Below the pieces are notes generated by a model. It had not been told where the DNA came from, searched no databases, and saw nothing but the letters and a program-made list of their open reading frames with translations. Shown piece by piece: positions 7,702-16,176 of a stretch of DNA of 64,000 bases. The position numbers were made by a program, and so were the translations under genes. Origin of the DNA: Actinomyces oris (lineage in GTDB: Bacteria; Actinomycetota; Actinomycetes; Actinomycetales; Actinomycetaceae); contig NZ_MSGO01000006.1 of the NCBI RefSeq assembly GCF_001929375.1, forward strand, positions 1 through 64,000. Direction: 5' to 3'. Numbering within the stretch: the stretch's first letter is position 1; the number at the start of each line of letters is the position of its first letter.

Positions 7702-8595
7702 GTGGAGAGTGTGGCGGCGCACCTTTCGCGGCGAGCCCTGACCGGCGTGATGACGGGCCTCATCCTGGCCGGCTGCGCTTCTCGGGGGGTGCAGCGGGCG
7801 GTAGCGCACTCGACTCCGCCGTCGTACCTGCGCTTGCGAGGGGCCGGCGTCGCGCCGAGCCGGCGGCCGACGTCGGGAGACCTGTCGGTTCCTGCCGCGT
7901 TCCCCTACACCGACGACGAGGACGAGACCTCCGACTGCATCTTCTACGCGGCCACGGACGTACCAGTCGGACTGGTTGTCTACATCGACGGCGACGGGCA
8001 GTCCTTCCACAGTCAGGGGAACCAGCACTGGGACGAGAGGTCCCGTGGTGGCCTGGCCGGCGCCGGGGGAGTCGTCGAGGCGGCGGGCGCTCGCGGGTAC
8101 GACGTGGTCTCGGTGCGTGCTCCCGGAGACGACGGGGCCTGGTGGCTGGAGGATCAGGACGGCAAGGTCCACTACCTGGAGCAGACGCTCGACTACGTGG
8201 TCGCCGAGTGCGGCGCCACCACGGACCGGGTCTGGCTCGTGGGCTACTCCGGAGGATCGGAGTTCATCAGCCAGTGGTTCTTCCCGGCCTACGCCGAGCG
8301 CATGGCGGGTGGGGGCTTCTTGCTCTTCGGGGGCGGCGACGCGCCCGAGGAGAAGGCGGCCTTCTCCTCAGGGGCCAAGGAGCGGCTCTCGCTGAGCTGG
8401 GTGACGGGAACCCGCGACGTGCCCAGCAACAGCCTCGAAGGATTCGATGGCATCGGGCACGCCCGCAACAGCCTGGCCTACTACCGATCGGCGGGCTTCG
8501 GTCACACCTGGAGCGAATGGCCCGACGACGACCACGGCAGCATCACCGAGAAGTTCGGCCGCTATGTCGGTCGCGTGCTTGACGCCGCACAATAG
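7702..8595 (+). CDS. Secreted alpha/beta-hydrolase lipoprotein (esterase-like)
   Basis: The 297-aa product starts at GTG 7702, with AGGAAGG just upstream. It has a signal peptide ending in the lipobox LAGC, so it should be a lipoprotein. The body fits an alpha/beta hydrolase: VVYIDGDGQSFH for the first strand and oxyanion region, the nucleophile elbow GYSGGS with Ser183, and a C-terminal DDDHGSI with His278 as the likely catalytic histidine. The acidic residue is less clear. The pattern resembles secreted PHB-depolymerase/esterase-like proteins of actinobacteria, but the substrate is unknown. It stands alone downstream of the helicase. Confidence 0.7.
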   Translation: MESVAAHLSRRALTGVMTGLILAGCASRGVQRAVAHSTPPSYLRLRGAGVAPSRRPTSGDLSVPAAFPYTDDEDETSDCIFYAATDVPVGLVVYIDGDGQSFHSQGNQHWDERSRGGLAGAGGVVEAAGARGYDVVSVRAPGDDGAWWLEDQDGKVHYLEQTLDYVVAECGATTDRVWLVGYSGGSEFISQWFFPAYAERMAGGGFLLFGGGDAPEEKAAFSSGAKERLSLSWVTGTRDVPSNSLEGFDGIGHARNSLAYYRSAGFGHTWSEWPDDDHGSITEKFGRYVGRVLDAAQ

Positions 8596-9000
8596 AGAAG
8601 CTGAGCCGTATTCACAGGACTAGCCGACGCCAGCATCTGCGCAGGTCACAGCACCTTCAACGGATGCTGCGAATAAGCCTCGCTGCCTCGGAGGTTGGAT
8701 GCTGAGTCTCCGAAGCAGGCTGCGATCCACAAGGTGCGGTCCTCAGACCCGGGTTATGTCCTGTGGCTGAACGACCTGTGGCTGCGTGACCTGTGCTCAC
8801 ATCCGGCCACCTGGGCTGGCGCCGATTGAGCCTGGCCCAACATGGGTGTCCTCTCTTGTCCCTGCTGGCCGGGGCATCCACCCCAGGTGGATCGGTGCCA
8901 CCTGAGCTCACCGGATTCCAGCAACCATCACGCAGCCCGAAAGCACGTGCCTGCAGGGCTACGTGAGGGTTCCGGCACCTTACGTCTCGGGCACGAGTAA
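8596..9000. other. Intergenic stretch before tRNA-Lys, no gene seen
   Basis: This 405-bp stretch lies between the hydrolase gene and the tRNA region. An 84-codon frame on the minus strand (8657-8911) has no recognisable domain and a composition dominated by Pro, Arg and Ser, and I do not call it. A short imperfect direct repeat is visible near 8759-8792 (CTGTGGCTG and GACCTGTG units). Nothing else is supported. Confidence 0.45.
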
Positions 9001-9022
9001 GGCCCCGGTCCCTGGTGGGGCC
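9001..9022 (-). terminator. Possible terminator of tRNA-Lys
   Basis: GGCCCC at 9001-9006 pairs with GGGGCC at 9017-9022 across a 10-nt loop, starting 14 bp beyond the tRNA 3' end on the minus strand. The T-tract after it is poor (TTACTCG), so function is uncertain. Confidence 0.35.
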
Positions 9023-9035
9023 GAGGCCGGCGGGG

Positions 9036-9109
9036 TACCCCCTGTGGGGCTCGAACCCACGACCTTCGGATTAAAAGTCCGCAGCTCTAACCAACTGAGC
9101 TAAGGGGGC
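9036..9109 (-). tRNA. tRNA-Lys (anticodon UUU)
   Basis: Read on the minus strand the gene begins GCCCCCTTAGCTCAG. It has a D-loop TTGGTTA, anticodon loop CTTTTAA giving anticodon TTT, T-arm GTGGG-TTCGAGC-CCCAC, acceptor strand AGGGGGT and discriminator A. The first acceptor pair is G-U. One G-A mismatch closes the outer end of the anticodon stem. CCA is not encoded; the sequence after the discriminator is CCC. Confidence 0.93.
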
Positions 9110-9296
9110 GTGCCGACGGCCGGAAGCAGAGTCCAGACGCCATCGGCAGGGGCCAGCATAGCCGGACAACCGACCACCGTGTCGAACCGGCCTCACCGTC
9201 GGCCGGAAGTGAACCCGTGGGGGAGCGCCCATGCTCCCGCGAGACAATGGGTCTGCGCGTCGTCGCCGGCGCGCCCGCACCGCGTGAGGAGTCCCC

Positions 9297-9959
9297 ATGG
9301 CCCGCCAGTTCCACCGCCCCGCCCGGCTCGACCCCGAGGCCGCCGAACAGATCGAGGGCAGCACCGACACCGCCGTCGCCTCCGAGCTCGCCCACCGCGC
9401 CGCCCAGGCCCTCATCGGCGGCTTCCCCAGCAGCGAGATCGAGGACGACCCCATCACCCGCTCCGGCATCGTCGCCGCGGTCGCCTCCAACGGCATCGAC
9501 GACATCGCCGAGCTGTGGGCCGACTCCCCGGCCACCACCCTGCCCGGCACCCTGTGGCGCCTGTTCCTCGTGCGCGAGTGGATCCGCCGTGACCCCGAGC
9601 TCGTCGCCCGCCGCTACGCCACCGTCATCGACCTCACCGAGGCCGACGACACCACGAACGCCCGCCTCGAGTCCGCCCTCAGCGAGGCGCGCCCCGCACC
9701 CTCCCCGACCGACCTGCGCGAGCGCCTCGACGCCGTCCTGGCAGGCAGCGTCGAGGGCTCCGTCACCGAGATCGCCCCACTGCTGAGCGCCACCGCCGGA
9801 TTCCTACGCGCCCTGGCGGCCGGCTCCAACCCCGTGTGGATCGAGGACGACACCGATGAGCTCGCCGACCGCGTCACCCGCCGCGACTCCGCCCTCCTGG
9901 CCACCGCCGAGGAGCTCACCGACGCCGCCCGCCGCGCCGCCGCCGGACTCCTCGACTGA
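9297..9959 (+). CDS. Conserved actinobacterial protein of unknown function
   Basis: The 220-aa product starts at ATG 9297 with GTGAGGAG upstream. It is soluble, with no signal peptide or membrane helix. The composition is rich in Ala, Glu, Asp and Arg and the pattern suggests an all-helical fold. The segment IAELWADSPATTLPGTLWRLFLVREWIRR looks like the conserved core of a small actinobacterial family of unknown function; I recall homologues being mislabelled as an RNA polymerase subunit, which the sequence does not support. It lies between tRNA-Lys and ppk and is followed after 34 bp by a 120-bp palindromic repeat. I assign no function. Confidence 0.75.
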   Translation: MARQFHRPARLDPEAAEQIEGSTDTAVASELAHRAAQALIGGFPSSEIEDDPITRSGIVAAVASNGIDDIAELWADSPATTLPGTLWRLFLVREWIRRDPELVARRYATVIDLTEADDTTNARLESALSEARPAPSPTDLRERLDAVLAGSVEGSVTEIAPLLSATAGFLRALAAGSNPVWIEDDTDELADRVTRRDSALLATAEELTDAARRAAAGLLD

Positions 9960-9993
9960 GAGGGCCTTGCGTAGGGGCTATCCGGGCGCGGGA

Positions 9994-10113
9994 TGTCCAA
10001 ATCTGCAGCAAAGGCATCAGTCAGACTGGAACGTGCGAGGCAGAACCGCATGATTCCGCGGTTCTGTCAGCGTCCTGACCGGGCCTCAGGCTCCTTTGCT
10101 GCAGATTTGGACA
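9994..10113. repeat. 120-bp double-palindrome repeat family 2, copy A
   Basis: Outer arms of 21 bp (9994-10014 and 10093-10113; ends TGTCCAAATCTGCAGC and complement) are perfectly complementary. At the exact centre (10053.5) an inner hairpin has 9-bp arms CAGAACCGC/GCGGTTCTG and the 8-nt loop ATGATTCC. Copies with identical length and geometry are at 21772 and 27006. It begins 34 bp after the stop of the upstream gene. As RNA or as single-stranded DNA it would fold into a long two-part hairpin. Confidence 0.9.
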
Positions 10114-10413
10114 CGATCGGCACCATCGGCGAGATCATGAACGCTGCGTCGGCGCAGTACCCACGTGTATCGCTCCCGCTGCGTGCAGGAAAGCTGGCGC
10201 TCGGATGCGGTTGCCGCACAGCCGCTGTGCGAGGACTCGATCACCGTGAGGAATAGGGAAGTGCACCGCACGCGAGGTGGGGGAGCGCGAAGCGGGGTCG
10301 ACTATCGGCCGTGAGTCCCGAAGAGCGGGCGGGAGCGGCGGAGCCTCGCATATTCGCCGAACCGGACCGGACCTCCGCCCCACAAGGCTGCCCGGACGTG
10401 GGACCATGTGGCC
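10114..10413. other. Leader region of ppk
   Basis: This is 300 bp of non-coding sequence between the 120-bp repeat and ppk. It contains a perfect 17-nt palindrome CGCACAGC-C-GCTGTGCG at 10215-10231, which could be a regulator site or a short hairpin. The ppk promoter should lie here, but no convincing -35/-10 pair is seen. Confidence 0.4.
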
Positions 10414-13341
10414 ATGACCAACGACGCGCCCCACTCCGCCCCCACGCCGCTCTCCCGCTTCCTGGGCGGGTGGATGCGTCACCCCGGCCCTCAGGGACCC
10501 GAGCAGGTGGCCGACGACGCCGAGGCGACCGAGGTTGTTGAAGCCGCTGAAGCCGCTGAGGCCACTAAGTCCGCCGAGTCGGTGGTCTCGCCCGAGGCCG
10601 CGAGCACCGACGGGCCGGCCGTCTCCGCCGAGGTCGCCGGTCCCGACACCCGGGGCGGGCCCGGCGCCGCCCCGACCGCTCCCGGTGACTCGTCCGCCGG
10701 TGACGAGACCCCTGTGGGGCAGGAGGTCCCCGAGCGCGCCGATGCCTCGGGAGAATCCCCCGATCTGGCAGACCCAGCCGACCCCGAGGGCGCCGAGGAG
10801 ACGGTCGAGGAGGAGCACATTATCGAGGTCGCCGACCCGCGCGACTTCGCCGATGACTCCGGCCCCCAGTACGAGGACGAGGACTTCGACGACATCGTCG
10901 ACGGCGAGGGCGCCCCCGCCCCCGGCCCCATCGGCACCGCGACCCCCGCCATCGCCCCCTCCTTCATCACCTCCGCCAGCTCGCACTCGGCCCCGTCAGC
11001 CGCCGAGGCCCTGGCGACCCCGTCGACCACGGCGCCGGGGGACCGGGGCCTGTCCGCTCCCGGCAGCGCCCCCAGCTCGGGCCCCGCCGTCAGCTCCGCC
11101 AGCGCCCCCTCCGCAGCCTCCTCTGCGGCCTCCTCACTGAGCGCAGCCGGCGCGGCCGGTGTCGGCGCCGCCGATGCAGCGGCCTCGGCAGCCTCCGCTG
11201 ACACCGCCCAGGTGGACCCCGAGGACCTCCTGCCGCCCCTGAAGTCCTTCAAGAACCGCTTCATCGACCGGGAGCTGACCTGGCTGGACTTCAACGAGCG
11301 CGTCCTGGAGCAGGCCGAGGACCACACCCTGCCCCTGCTGGAGCGCGCCTGGTTCCTGTCGATCTTCTCCTCCAACCTGGACGAGTTCTACATGGTGCGT
11401 GTCGCCGGACTCATGCGCCGCATCAAGGCAGGCATCACCCCGGTGCGCGCCTCCGGCCTGGACGCCCACCAGGTCCTGGCCCAGGTCACCAGCCGCACCA
11501 AGGAGCTCACCGCGCGCCAGGCCGCCCTCTTCCAGGAGGACATCCGCCCGGCCCTGGCCGAGCACAACGTGAGGATTCTGGGCTGGGACGAGCTCAACTC
11601 CGACCAGCAGGAGCGCCTGACTCGCTACTTCCGCCACCAGATCTACCCGGTCCTCACCCCGCTGGCGGTCGACCCCTCCCACCCCTTCCCCTACATCTCG
11701 GGCCTGTCCCTCAACCTCGCCGTCATCCTGCGCAACCCGCGCAGCGGCAAGGAGCACTTCGCCCGCATCAAGGTGCCCGACTCCCTGCCGCGCCTCATCC
11801 AGGTCCCCGGCCGCGAGCTCGACGCCGCGGACAAGGCCGCCGGCTGCGCCGTCATCCCCATCGAGATCGTCATCGGCCAGCACCTCGACCACCTCTTCCC
11901 GGGCATGGACATCCTGGAGCACCACCTCTTCCGGGTCACCCGCAACGAGGACCTCGAGGTCGAGGAGGACGACGCCGAGAATCTCCTCAAGGCCATGGAG
12001 AAGGAGCTCGAGCGGCGCCGCTTCGGCGACTGCGTGCGCCTGGAGGTGGAGGACACCATCTCCTCCTTCACCCGCCGCTACCTGGTGCGGGCCCTGGGCC
12101 TCAAGGCCGACGACGTCTTCGAGCTCCCCGCGCCTCTGGACCTGACCTGCCTCAACCAGCTCCACGACCTGGACATCCCCGACCTGAAGTACCCGCGCTT
12201 CGTGCCGGTGACGGCCGCGGGCCTGGCCGCCTACGAGTCCTCCTCCGCGCCGGACGTCTTCGCCGCCATGCGCGAGCACGACGTCCTCCTGCACCACCCC
12301 TACGACTCCTTCTCCACCTCCGTCCAGGAGTTCGTGGCCCAGGCCGCCGCTGACCCCAAGGTCCTGGCCATCAAGCAGACCCTCTACCGCACCTCCGGCG
12401 ACTCCCCGATCGTGGATGCCCTCATCGAGGCCGCCGAGGCCGGCAAGCAGGTGGTGGCCATCGTGGAGATCAAGGCCCGCTTCGACGAGGAGGCCAACAT
12501 CTCCTGGGCCCGCAAGCTCGAGCGCGCCGGCGTCCACGTCGTCTACGGCATGGTCGGCCTCAAGACGCACTGCAAGCTGCTGCTCGTCGTGCGCCAGGAG
12601 TCCGACGGTCTGCGCCGCTACTGCCACGTCGGCACCGGCAACTACCACCCCAAGACTGCCCGCGGCTACGAGGACCTGGGACTGCTGACCTGCGACCGCG
12701 ACGTCGCCCAGGACCTGACCACCCTGTTCAACCAGCTCTCCGGCTACGCCCCGCGCGCCCGCTTCCGCCGCCTGCTCGTGGCCCCCCGTGGCCTGCGCGA
12801 CGGGCTCGTGGAGCGCATTGAGCAGGAGATCGCCAACCGGAAGGCCGGCCTGCCCGCCTGGATCCGCATCAAGGTCAACTCCATCGTCGACGAGACCGTC
12901 ATCGACGCCCTCTACCGCGCCTCGCGCGCCGGGGTACCGGTCGACATCGTGGTGCGCGGCATCTGCGGCCTGCGCGCCGGTGTCGAGGGCCTCAGCGAGA
13001 ACATCCGCGTGCGCTCGATCCTGGGGCGCTTCCTGGAGCACTCGCGCATCTACGCCTTCGCCGGCGGTGGTCAGACCGAGCTGTTCATCGGCTCGGCCGA
13101 CCTCATGCACCGCAACCTCGACCGCCGCGTCGAGGCCCTGGTGCGCATCACCGACCCCGCCATGGTCGAGGACCTCGAGTGGCTGGTCACCCACTGCGCC
13201 TCCGACGACGTCGCCTCCTGGCACCTCCAGCCCGACGGATCCTGGGAGCGTCGCCTCCTCGACGCCGAGGGCAACCGCCTCGAGGACATCCAGGACAGCC
13301 TCATGGCCCGGGCGCGCTCGCGCGTCAAGGGCCGGCACTGA
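10414..13341 (+). CDS. ppk: Polyphosphate kinase (PPK1) with long disordered N-terminal extension
   Basis: PPK1 reversibly polymerises the gamma-phosphate of ATP into polyphosphate. From about residue 277 the protein has the canonical four-domain enzyme: [18 protein letters not shown] at the N-domain start, [15 protein letters not shown], the catalytic [20 protein letters not shown] with autophosphorylated His at about 738, and [16 protein letters not shown] near the end. The first 270 residues are low-complexity Ala/Pro/Ser/Glu/Asp, unlike the usual 690-740-aa enzymes. I take ATG 10414; GTG 10408 is also possible and GGGA precedes both. mutT1 follows after 12 bp, the same ppk-mutT1 order as in mycobacteria. 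The downstream Pst operon links the region to phosphate handling. Confidence 0.95.
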   Translation: MTNDAPHSAPTPLSRFLGGWMRHPGPQGPEQVADDAEATEVVEAAEAAEATKSAESVVSPEAASTDGPAVSAEVAGPDTRGGPGAAPTAPGDSSAGDETPVGQEVPERADASGESPDLADPADPEGAEETVEEEHIIEVADPRDFADDSGPQYEDEDFDDIVDGEGAPAPGPIGTATPAIAPSFITSASSHSAPSAAEALATPSTTAPGDRGLSAPGSAPSSGPAVSSASAPSAASSAASSLSAAGAAGVGAADAAASAASADTAQVDPEDLLPPLKSFKNRFIDRELTWLDFNERVLEQAEDHTLPLLERAWFLSIFSSNLDEFYMVRVAGLMRRIKAGITPVRASGLDAHQVLAQVTSRTKELTARQAALFQEDIRPALAEHNVRILGWDELNSDQQERLTRYFRHQIYPVLTPLAVDPSHPFPYISGLSLNLAVILRNPRSGKEHFARIKVPDSLPRLIQVPGRELDAADKAAGCAVIPIEIVIGQHLDHLFPGMDILEHHLFRVTRNEDLEVEEDDAENLLKAMEKELERRRFGDCVRLEVEDTISSFTRRYLVRALGLKADDVFELPAPLDLTCLNQLHDLDIPDLKYPRFVPVTAAGLAAYESSSAPDVFAAMREHDVLLHHPYDSFSTSVQEFVAQAAADPKVLAIKQTLYRTSGDSPIVDALIEAAEAGKQVVAIVEIKARFDEEANISWARKLERAGVHVVYGMVGLKTHCKLLLVVRQESDGLRRYCHVGTGNYHPKTARGYEDLGLLTCDRDVAQDLTTLFNQLSGYAPRARFRRLLVAPRGLRDGLVERIEQEIANRKAGLPAWIRIKVNSIVDETVIDALYRASRAGVPVDIVVRGICGLRAGVEGLSENIRVRSILGRFLEHSRIYAFAGGGQTELFIGSADLMHRNLDRRVEALVRITDPAMVEDLEWLVTHCASDDVASWHLQPDGSWERRLLDAEGNRLEDIQDSLMARARSRVKGRH

Positions 13342-13353
13342 GACGGCCGTGCT

Positions 13354-14382
13354 ATGAGCTCCTCCAGCAGGAAGAACGGCTCGCGCGAGACCGTGAAGGC
13401 CGCCGGCGCCCTCGTGTGGCGTGAGAACGGCAAGCACCTCGAGGTGCTCCTGGTCCACCGTCCCCGCTACGATGACTGGTCCATCCCCAAGGGCAAGGTC
13501 GAGCCCTGCGAGTCGGTGCGCACCTGCGCCGTTCGTGAGGTCGCCGAGGAGACCGGCGTCCAGGTGATCCTGGGCCAGCCCCTCAGCCGCGTGCGCTACA
13601 AGCTCGCCGACGGCTCCCGCAAGGAGGTCCACTACTGGGCCGCCCGCGTCGCCCCCGACTCCTCGGCCGCCGTCGCCGCCCGCTGCGCCGTCAAGCCCGC
13701 CTCGACCAAGGAGATCGACGACGCCGAGTGGCTGCGCGTGGGGCAGGCCCGCAAGCGCCTGACCTACTCCTACGACCGCGACCTGCTCGGCGAGCTCGTC
13801 GACCTGTGGGAGGACGGCAAGCTCGACACCTGGACCCTGGTCCTCGTGCGCCACGGCCGCGCCGTCAAGCGCTCCGTGTGGAACCGCCCCAAGGAGCGGG
13901 ACAAGGAGACCGACGAGGCCACCCGCCCCCTGACCCACGACCAGGGCGAGACCCGGGCCCGCGCCCTCGTCCCGATCCTGGCCGCCTACGGGGTCGGGCG
14001 CGTCCTCACCAGCCCCTGGAAGCGCTGCGTGGACACGGTCGCCCCCTACGCCGCGGCCGCGGGCCTGGACCTGGAGACGGCCGGGGCGCTGACCGAGATG
14101 GCCCACGCCCAGAGCCCCAAGGGGGTTCGCTCCGTGGTCAAGAAGGTCCTGCGCGTGCGCGAGGAGCCGACGGCGCTGTGCACCCACCGCCCGGTCCTGC
14201 CCACCATCATGGAGGTCGTCTCCCAGTACGCCCCCGGCAGGCTCCTGCGCTCCGTGCCCGACCGGGACCCCTGGCTCAAGACTGGTGAGATCCTCGTGGT
14301 CCACATGGCCCGCCGCCCCCGCGGCAAGATCCGCGCCGTCGCCATCGAGAAGCAGCGCCCGGTCCTGTCCGAGGGGCGCTGA
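13354..14382 (+). CDS. mutT1: MutT1-type NUDIX hydrolase fused to histidine phosphatase
   Basis: This is a two-domain protein of 342 aa. Residues about 15-150 are a NUDIX domain with the box GKVEPCESVRTCAVREVAEETGV (G-x5-E-x7-REVxEExG). Residues about 160-330 are a histidine phosphatase (phosphoglycerate mutase-like) domain with LVRHGRA (His167), LTSPWKRCVDTVAPY and the second-histidine region. Mycobacterial MutT1 has this fusion and hydrolyses 8-oxo-(d)GTP and diadenosine polyphosphates; it is also encoded next to ppk. That supports a nucleotide-sanitation or Ap4A role here. ATG 13354 lies 12 bp after the ppk stop, so the two are probably cotranscribed and end at the hairpin at 14413. Confidence 0.93.
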   Translation: MSSSSRKNGSRETVKAAGALVWRENGKHLEVLLVHRPRYDDWSIPKGKVEPCESVRTCAVREVAEETGVQVILGQPLSRVRYKLADGSRKEVHYWAARVAPDSSAAVAARCAVKPASTKEIDDAEWLRVGQARKRLTYSYDRDLLGELVDLWEDGKLDTWTLVLVRHGRAVKRSVWNRPKERDKETDEATRPLTHDQGETRARALVPILAAYGVGRVLTSPWKRCVDTVAPYAAAAGLDLETAGALTEMAHAQSPKGVRSVVKKVLRVREEPTALCTHRPVLPTIMEVVSQYAPGRLLRSVPDRDPWLKTGEILVVHMARRPRGKIRAVAIEKQRPVLSEGR

Positions 14383-14412
14383 CCAGACCGATCTCTGCTG
14401 GGAGAACTATGG

Positions 14413-14450
14413 GCTCGCGGGTTACCAGGATTCTCCGGTAACCCGCGAGC
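14413..14450. terminator. Hairpin terminator between convergent genes
   Basis: A perfect 14-bp stem GCTCGCGGGTTACC/GGTAACCCGCGAGC with a 10-nt loop lies 30 bp after the mutT1 stop and 27 bp from the stop of the convergent minus-strand gene. The run after it (TGATTCCCCTCTT) is only partly T-rich. Its position fits a bidirectional terminator. Confidence 0.75.
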
Positions 14451-14477
14451 TGATTCCCCTCTTGAGATGACGGAATG

Positions 14478-14807
14478 CTACTGGTGGGTGACGTGGTCGT
14501 GCGGTAACGCCCCGTTGATCACATCCGGCTGCTGGGGCACGTGGCGGCGGGACCTGCGCCATGCCAGGAAGGCGAGGACGTCAAGGGCCAGGAGGCTGAG
14601 CAGTGAGGCGTGCGCGGCGAACCAGAACGGTATGGCGTGGGGCAGCAGCTGGCTGGGGTCGAAACCGTGCTCCTCGGCACGGTTGACCGCCGCGGTGTCG
14701 GCATTGCTCCACAGCACGAAGAAGCTGATGACCGAGGCGTTGAGCGCCGCCAGCACGGAGAGGAACGCGGGGCGTGAGGAGATCGTGAGGTTGCTGTCAT
14801 GCGTCAT
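14478..14807 (-). CDS. Small two-helix membrane protein, unknown function
   Basis: The 109-aa product starts at ATG 14807, with TAAGGACATCGAC upstream. An in-frame ATG at 14918 would add a hydrophilic leader without homology signs and would run through the phosphate-box region. Two hydrophobic helices are visible: PAFLSVLAALNASVISFFVL and AHASLLSLLALDVLAFLAW. The C terminus is hydrophilic and His-rich (LPHDHVTHQ). It is divergent from pstS, so the PHO-box-like repeats at 14880 could also influence it. I do not recognise the family. Confidence 0.6.
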   Translation of the reverse strand: MTHDSNLTISSRPAFLSVLAALNASVISFFVLWSNADTAAVNRAEEHGFDPSQLLPHAIPFWFAAHASLLSLLALDVLAFLAWRRSRRHVPQQPDVINGALPHDHVTHQ

Positions 14808-14879
14808 GTCGATGTCCTTACTTCTGAAGCGGTCGTCTCCCCACCACCGTATCGAAGTATGACCGTCCTCACGGGAGGT

Positions 14880-14901
14880 GTTTACCAACCGTTTACCCCG
14901 G
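14880..14901 (+). promoter_or_regulatory. PHO-box-like direct repeats upstream of pstS
   Basis: Two direct repeats GTTTACC start at 14880 and 14891, exactly 11 bp apart, followed by a weaker GGTCACC. In Streptomyces and other actinobacteria PhoP binds direct repeats of 11-nt units beginning GTTCACC. The match in unit, spacing and position (about 105-125 bp upstream of pstS) makes this a likely PhoP site controlling pstSCAB. No phoP/phoR gene lies in the window. Confidence 0.65.
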
Positions 14902-15004
14902 TCACCCGGAACCTTCATCCGGGGCGCCTATCGTGACCGCTGCCTGACCATCACCCGGTATTCGACTGGACCCCCGACCCCCTCTGACTGAGCGAGGAGA
15001 GCCC

Positions 15005-16078
15005 GTGCTCCTGACCCGTCGCGGCGCCCTGGGCGCCCTGAGCGTGGCCACCCTGACCGCGCTGACCGCCTGCGGGCGCGATGCCGGCGCCCCCGACCCC
15101 GACGCCTCCAGCGACCTGGTGGGGGAGATCCGCGGCGCGGGCGCCACCTCCCAGTCCGACGCGCAGGACGCCTGGATGAACACCTTCATGGGCGCCAACC
15201 TGCGCGCCACCGTCGACTACGCCGGCGGCGGCTCCGGGGCCGGGCGCACCAAGCTCGTCGAGGGCGCCATCGACTTCGCCGGCACCGACACCCCCATGAC
15301 CGTCGACGAGATCAGCAGGATCGGCGGCGCCGTCGAGCTGCCCCTCTACATCTCCCCGATCGCCGTGGCCTACAACCTGCCCGGCTTCACCGGCGAGTCC
15401 CACGTCAACATGACCGGCGAGGTCCTCGCCAAGGTCCTCTCCGGGGCCATCACCCGCTGGAACGACCCCGCCCTGGCCACCCTCAACCCCGGAGCCGCCC
15501 TGCCCGACCAGCGGATCATCGTCGTGGGCCGCTCCGACGACTCCGGCACCACCAAGGCCCTGACCACCTACCTGGCCACCGTCGCCCCCAAGGCCTGGCC
15601 CCACGAGCCCGAGGAGACCTGGCCGCTGCGAGGCGGCCAGTCCGGCGACGGCACCGCCGGCATGATCCAGACCGTCTCCGCGGCCACCGGCACCATCGGC
15701 TACGCCGACGCCTCCAAGGTCCCCGCCACCCTGGGCACCGTCGCCGTCGGCAGCAACGGGGCCTACGTGCCCGTCTCCGCCAAGGCCGCGGCCGCCGCCC
15801 TCGACGCCGCCACCCTGGGCGCCGAGGCCGACGAGACCCGCCTGCTCTACCAGCCCAGCCACGACGCCGAGGGCGCCTACCCCATCGTCCTGGTCTCCTA
15901 CCTCGCCGCCCGCCTGCGCTACGACGACGCCCAGATCGCCGCCGTCGTCAAAGCCTACCTGCGCTTCGCCGCCTCCACCAGGGGGCAGGACGCCTCCACC
16001 AAGGCCACCGGCTGCGCCCCCATCACCCGCCAGATGCGCGAGAAGATCAACGCCGCCATCGACAAGATCGCCGCCTGA
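15005..16078 (+). CDS. pstS: Phosphate-binding lipoprotein PstS
   Basis: PstS captures inorganic phosphate outside the membrane and delivers it to the PstCA channel. The 357-aa product starts at GTG 15005 after GCGAGGAGAGCCC. It has a signal peptide ending in the lipobox LTAC. Phosphate-binding motifs are visible: GAGATSQSDAQDAW, YAGGGSGAGRTKL, FAGTDTPM and GRSDDSGTTKALTTYL. The C-terminal segment SYLAARLRYDDAQIAAV matches the closing helix. It is the first gene of pstSCAB, behind PHO-box-like repeats. Confidence 0.96.
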   Translation: MLLTRRGALGALSVATLTALTACGRDAGAPDPDASSDLVGEIRGAGATSQSDAQDAWMNTFMGANLRATVDYAGGGSGAGRTKLVEGAIDFAGTDTPMTVDEISRIGGAVELPLYISPIAVAYNLPGFTGESHVNMTGEVLAKVLSGAITRWNDPALATLNPGAALPDQRIIVVGRSDDSGTTKALTTYLATVAPKAWPHEPEETWPLRGGQSGDGTAGMIQTVSAATGTIGYADASKVPATLGTVAVGSNGAYVPVSAKAAAAALDAATLGAEADETRLLYQPSHDAEGAYPIVLVSYLAARLRYDDAQIAAVVKAYLRFAASTRGQDASTKATGCAPITRQMREKINAAIDKIAA

Positions 16079-16176
16079 GGCCGCCCGGCCGGCCACCCCG
16101 ACGCCGCACGAACCACATGACCAGCCAGCACCCACCCGCCCAGCCGCCGCCCCAGACACCCCGAGGAGGGTCAGCC

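Noticed and set aside
8657-8911. An 84-codon minus-strand frame between the hydrolase gene and tRNA-Lys
   Set aside because: No domain, no good ribosome site, composition of random GC-rich sequence.
11134-14304. A 1056-codon open frame on the minus strand opposite ppk and mutT1
   Set aside because: It is an antisense shadow of GC-rich codons; the plus-strand products are clear full-length enzymes and the antisense product has only low-complexity Gly/Val/Ala/Asp sequence.
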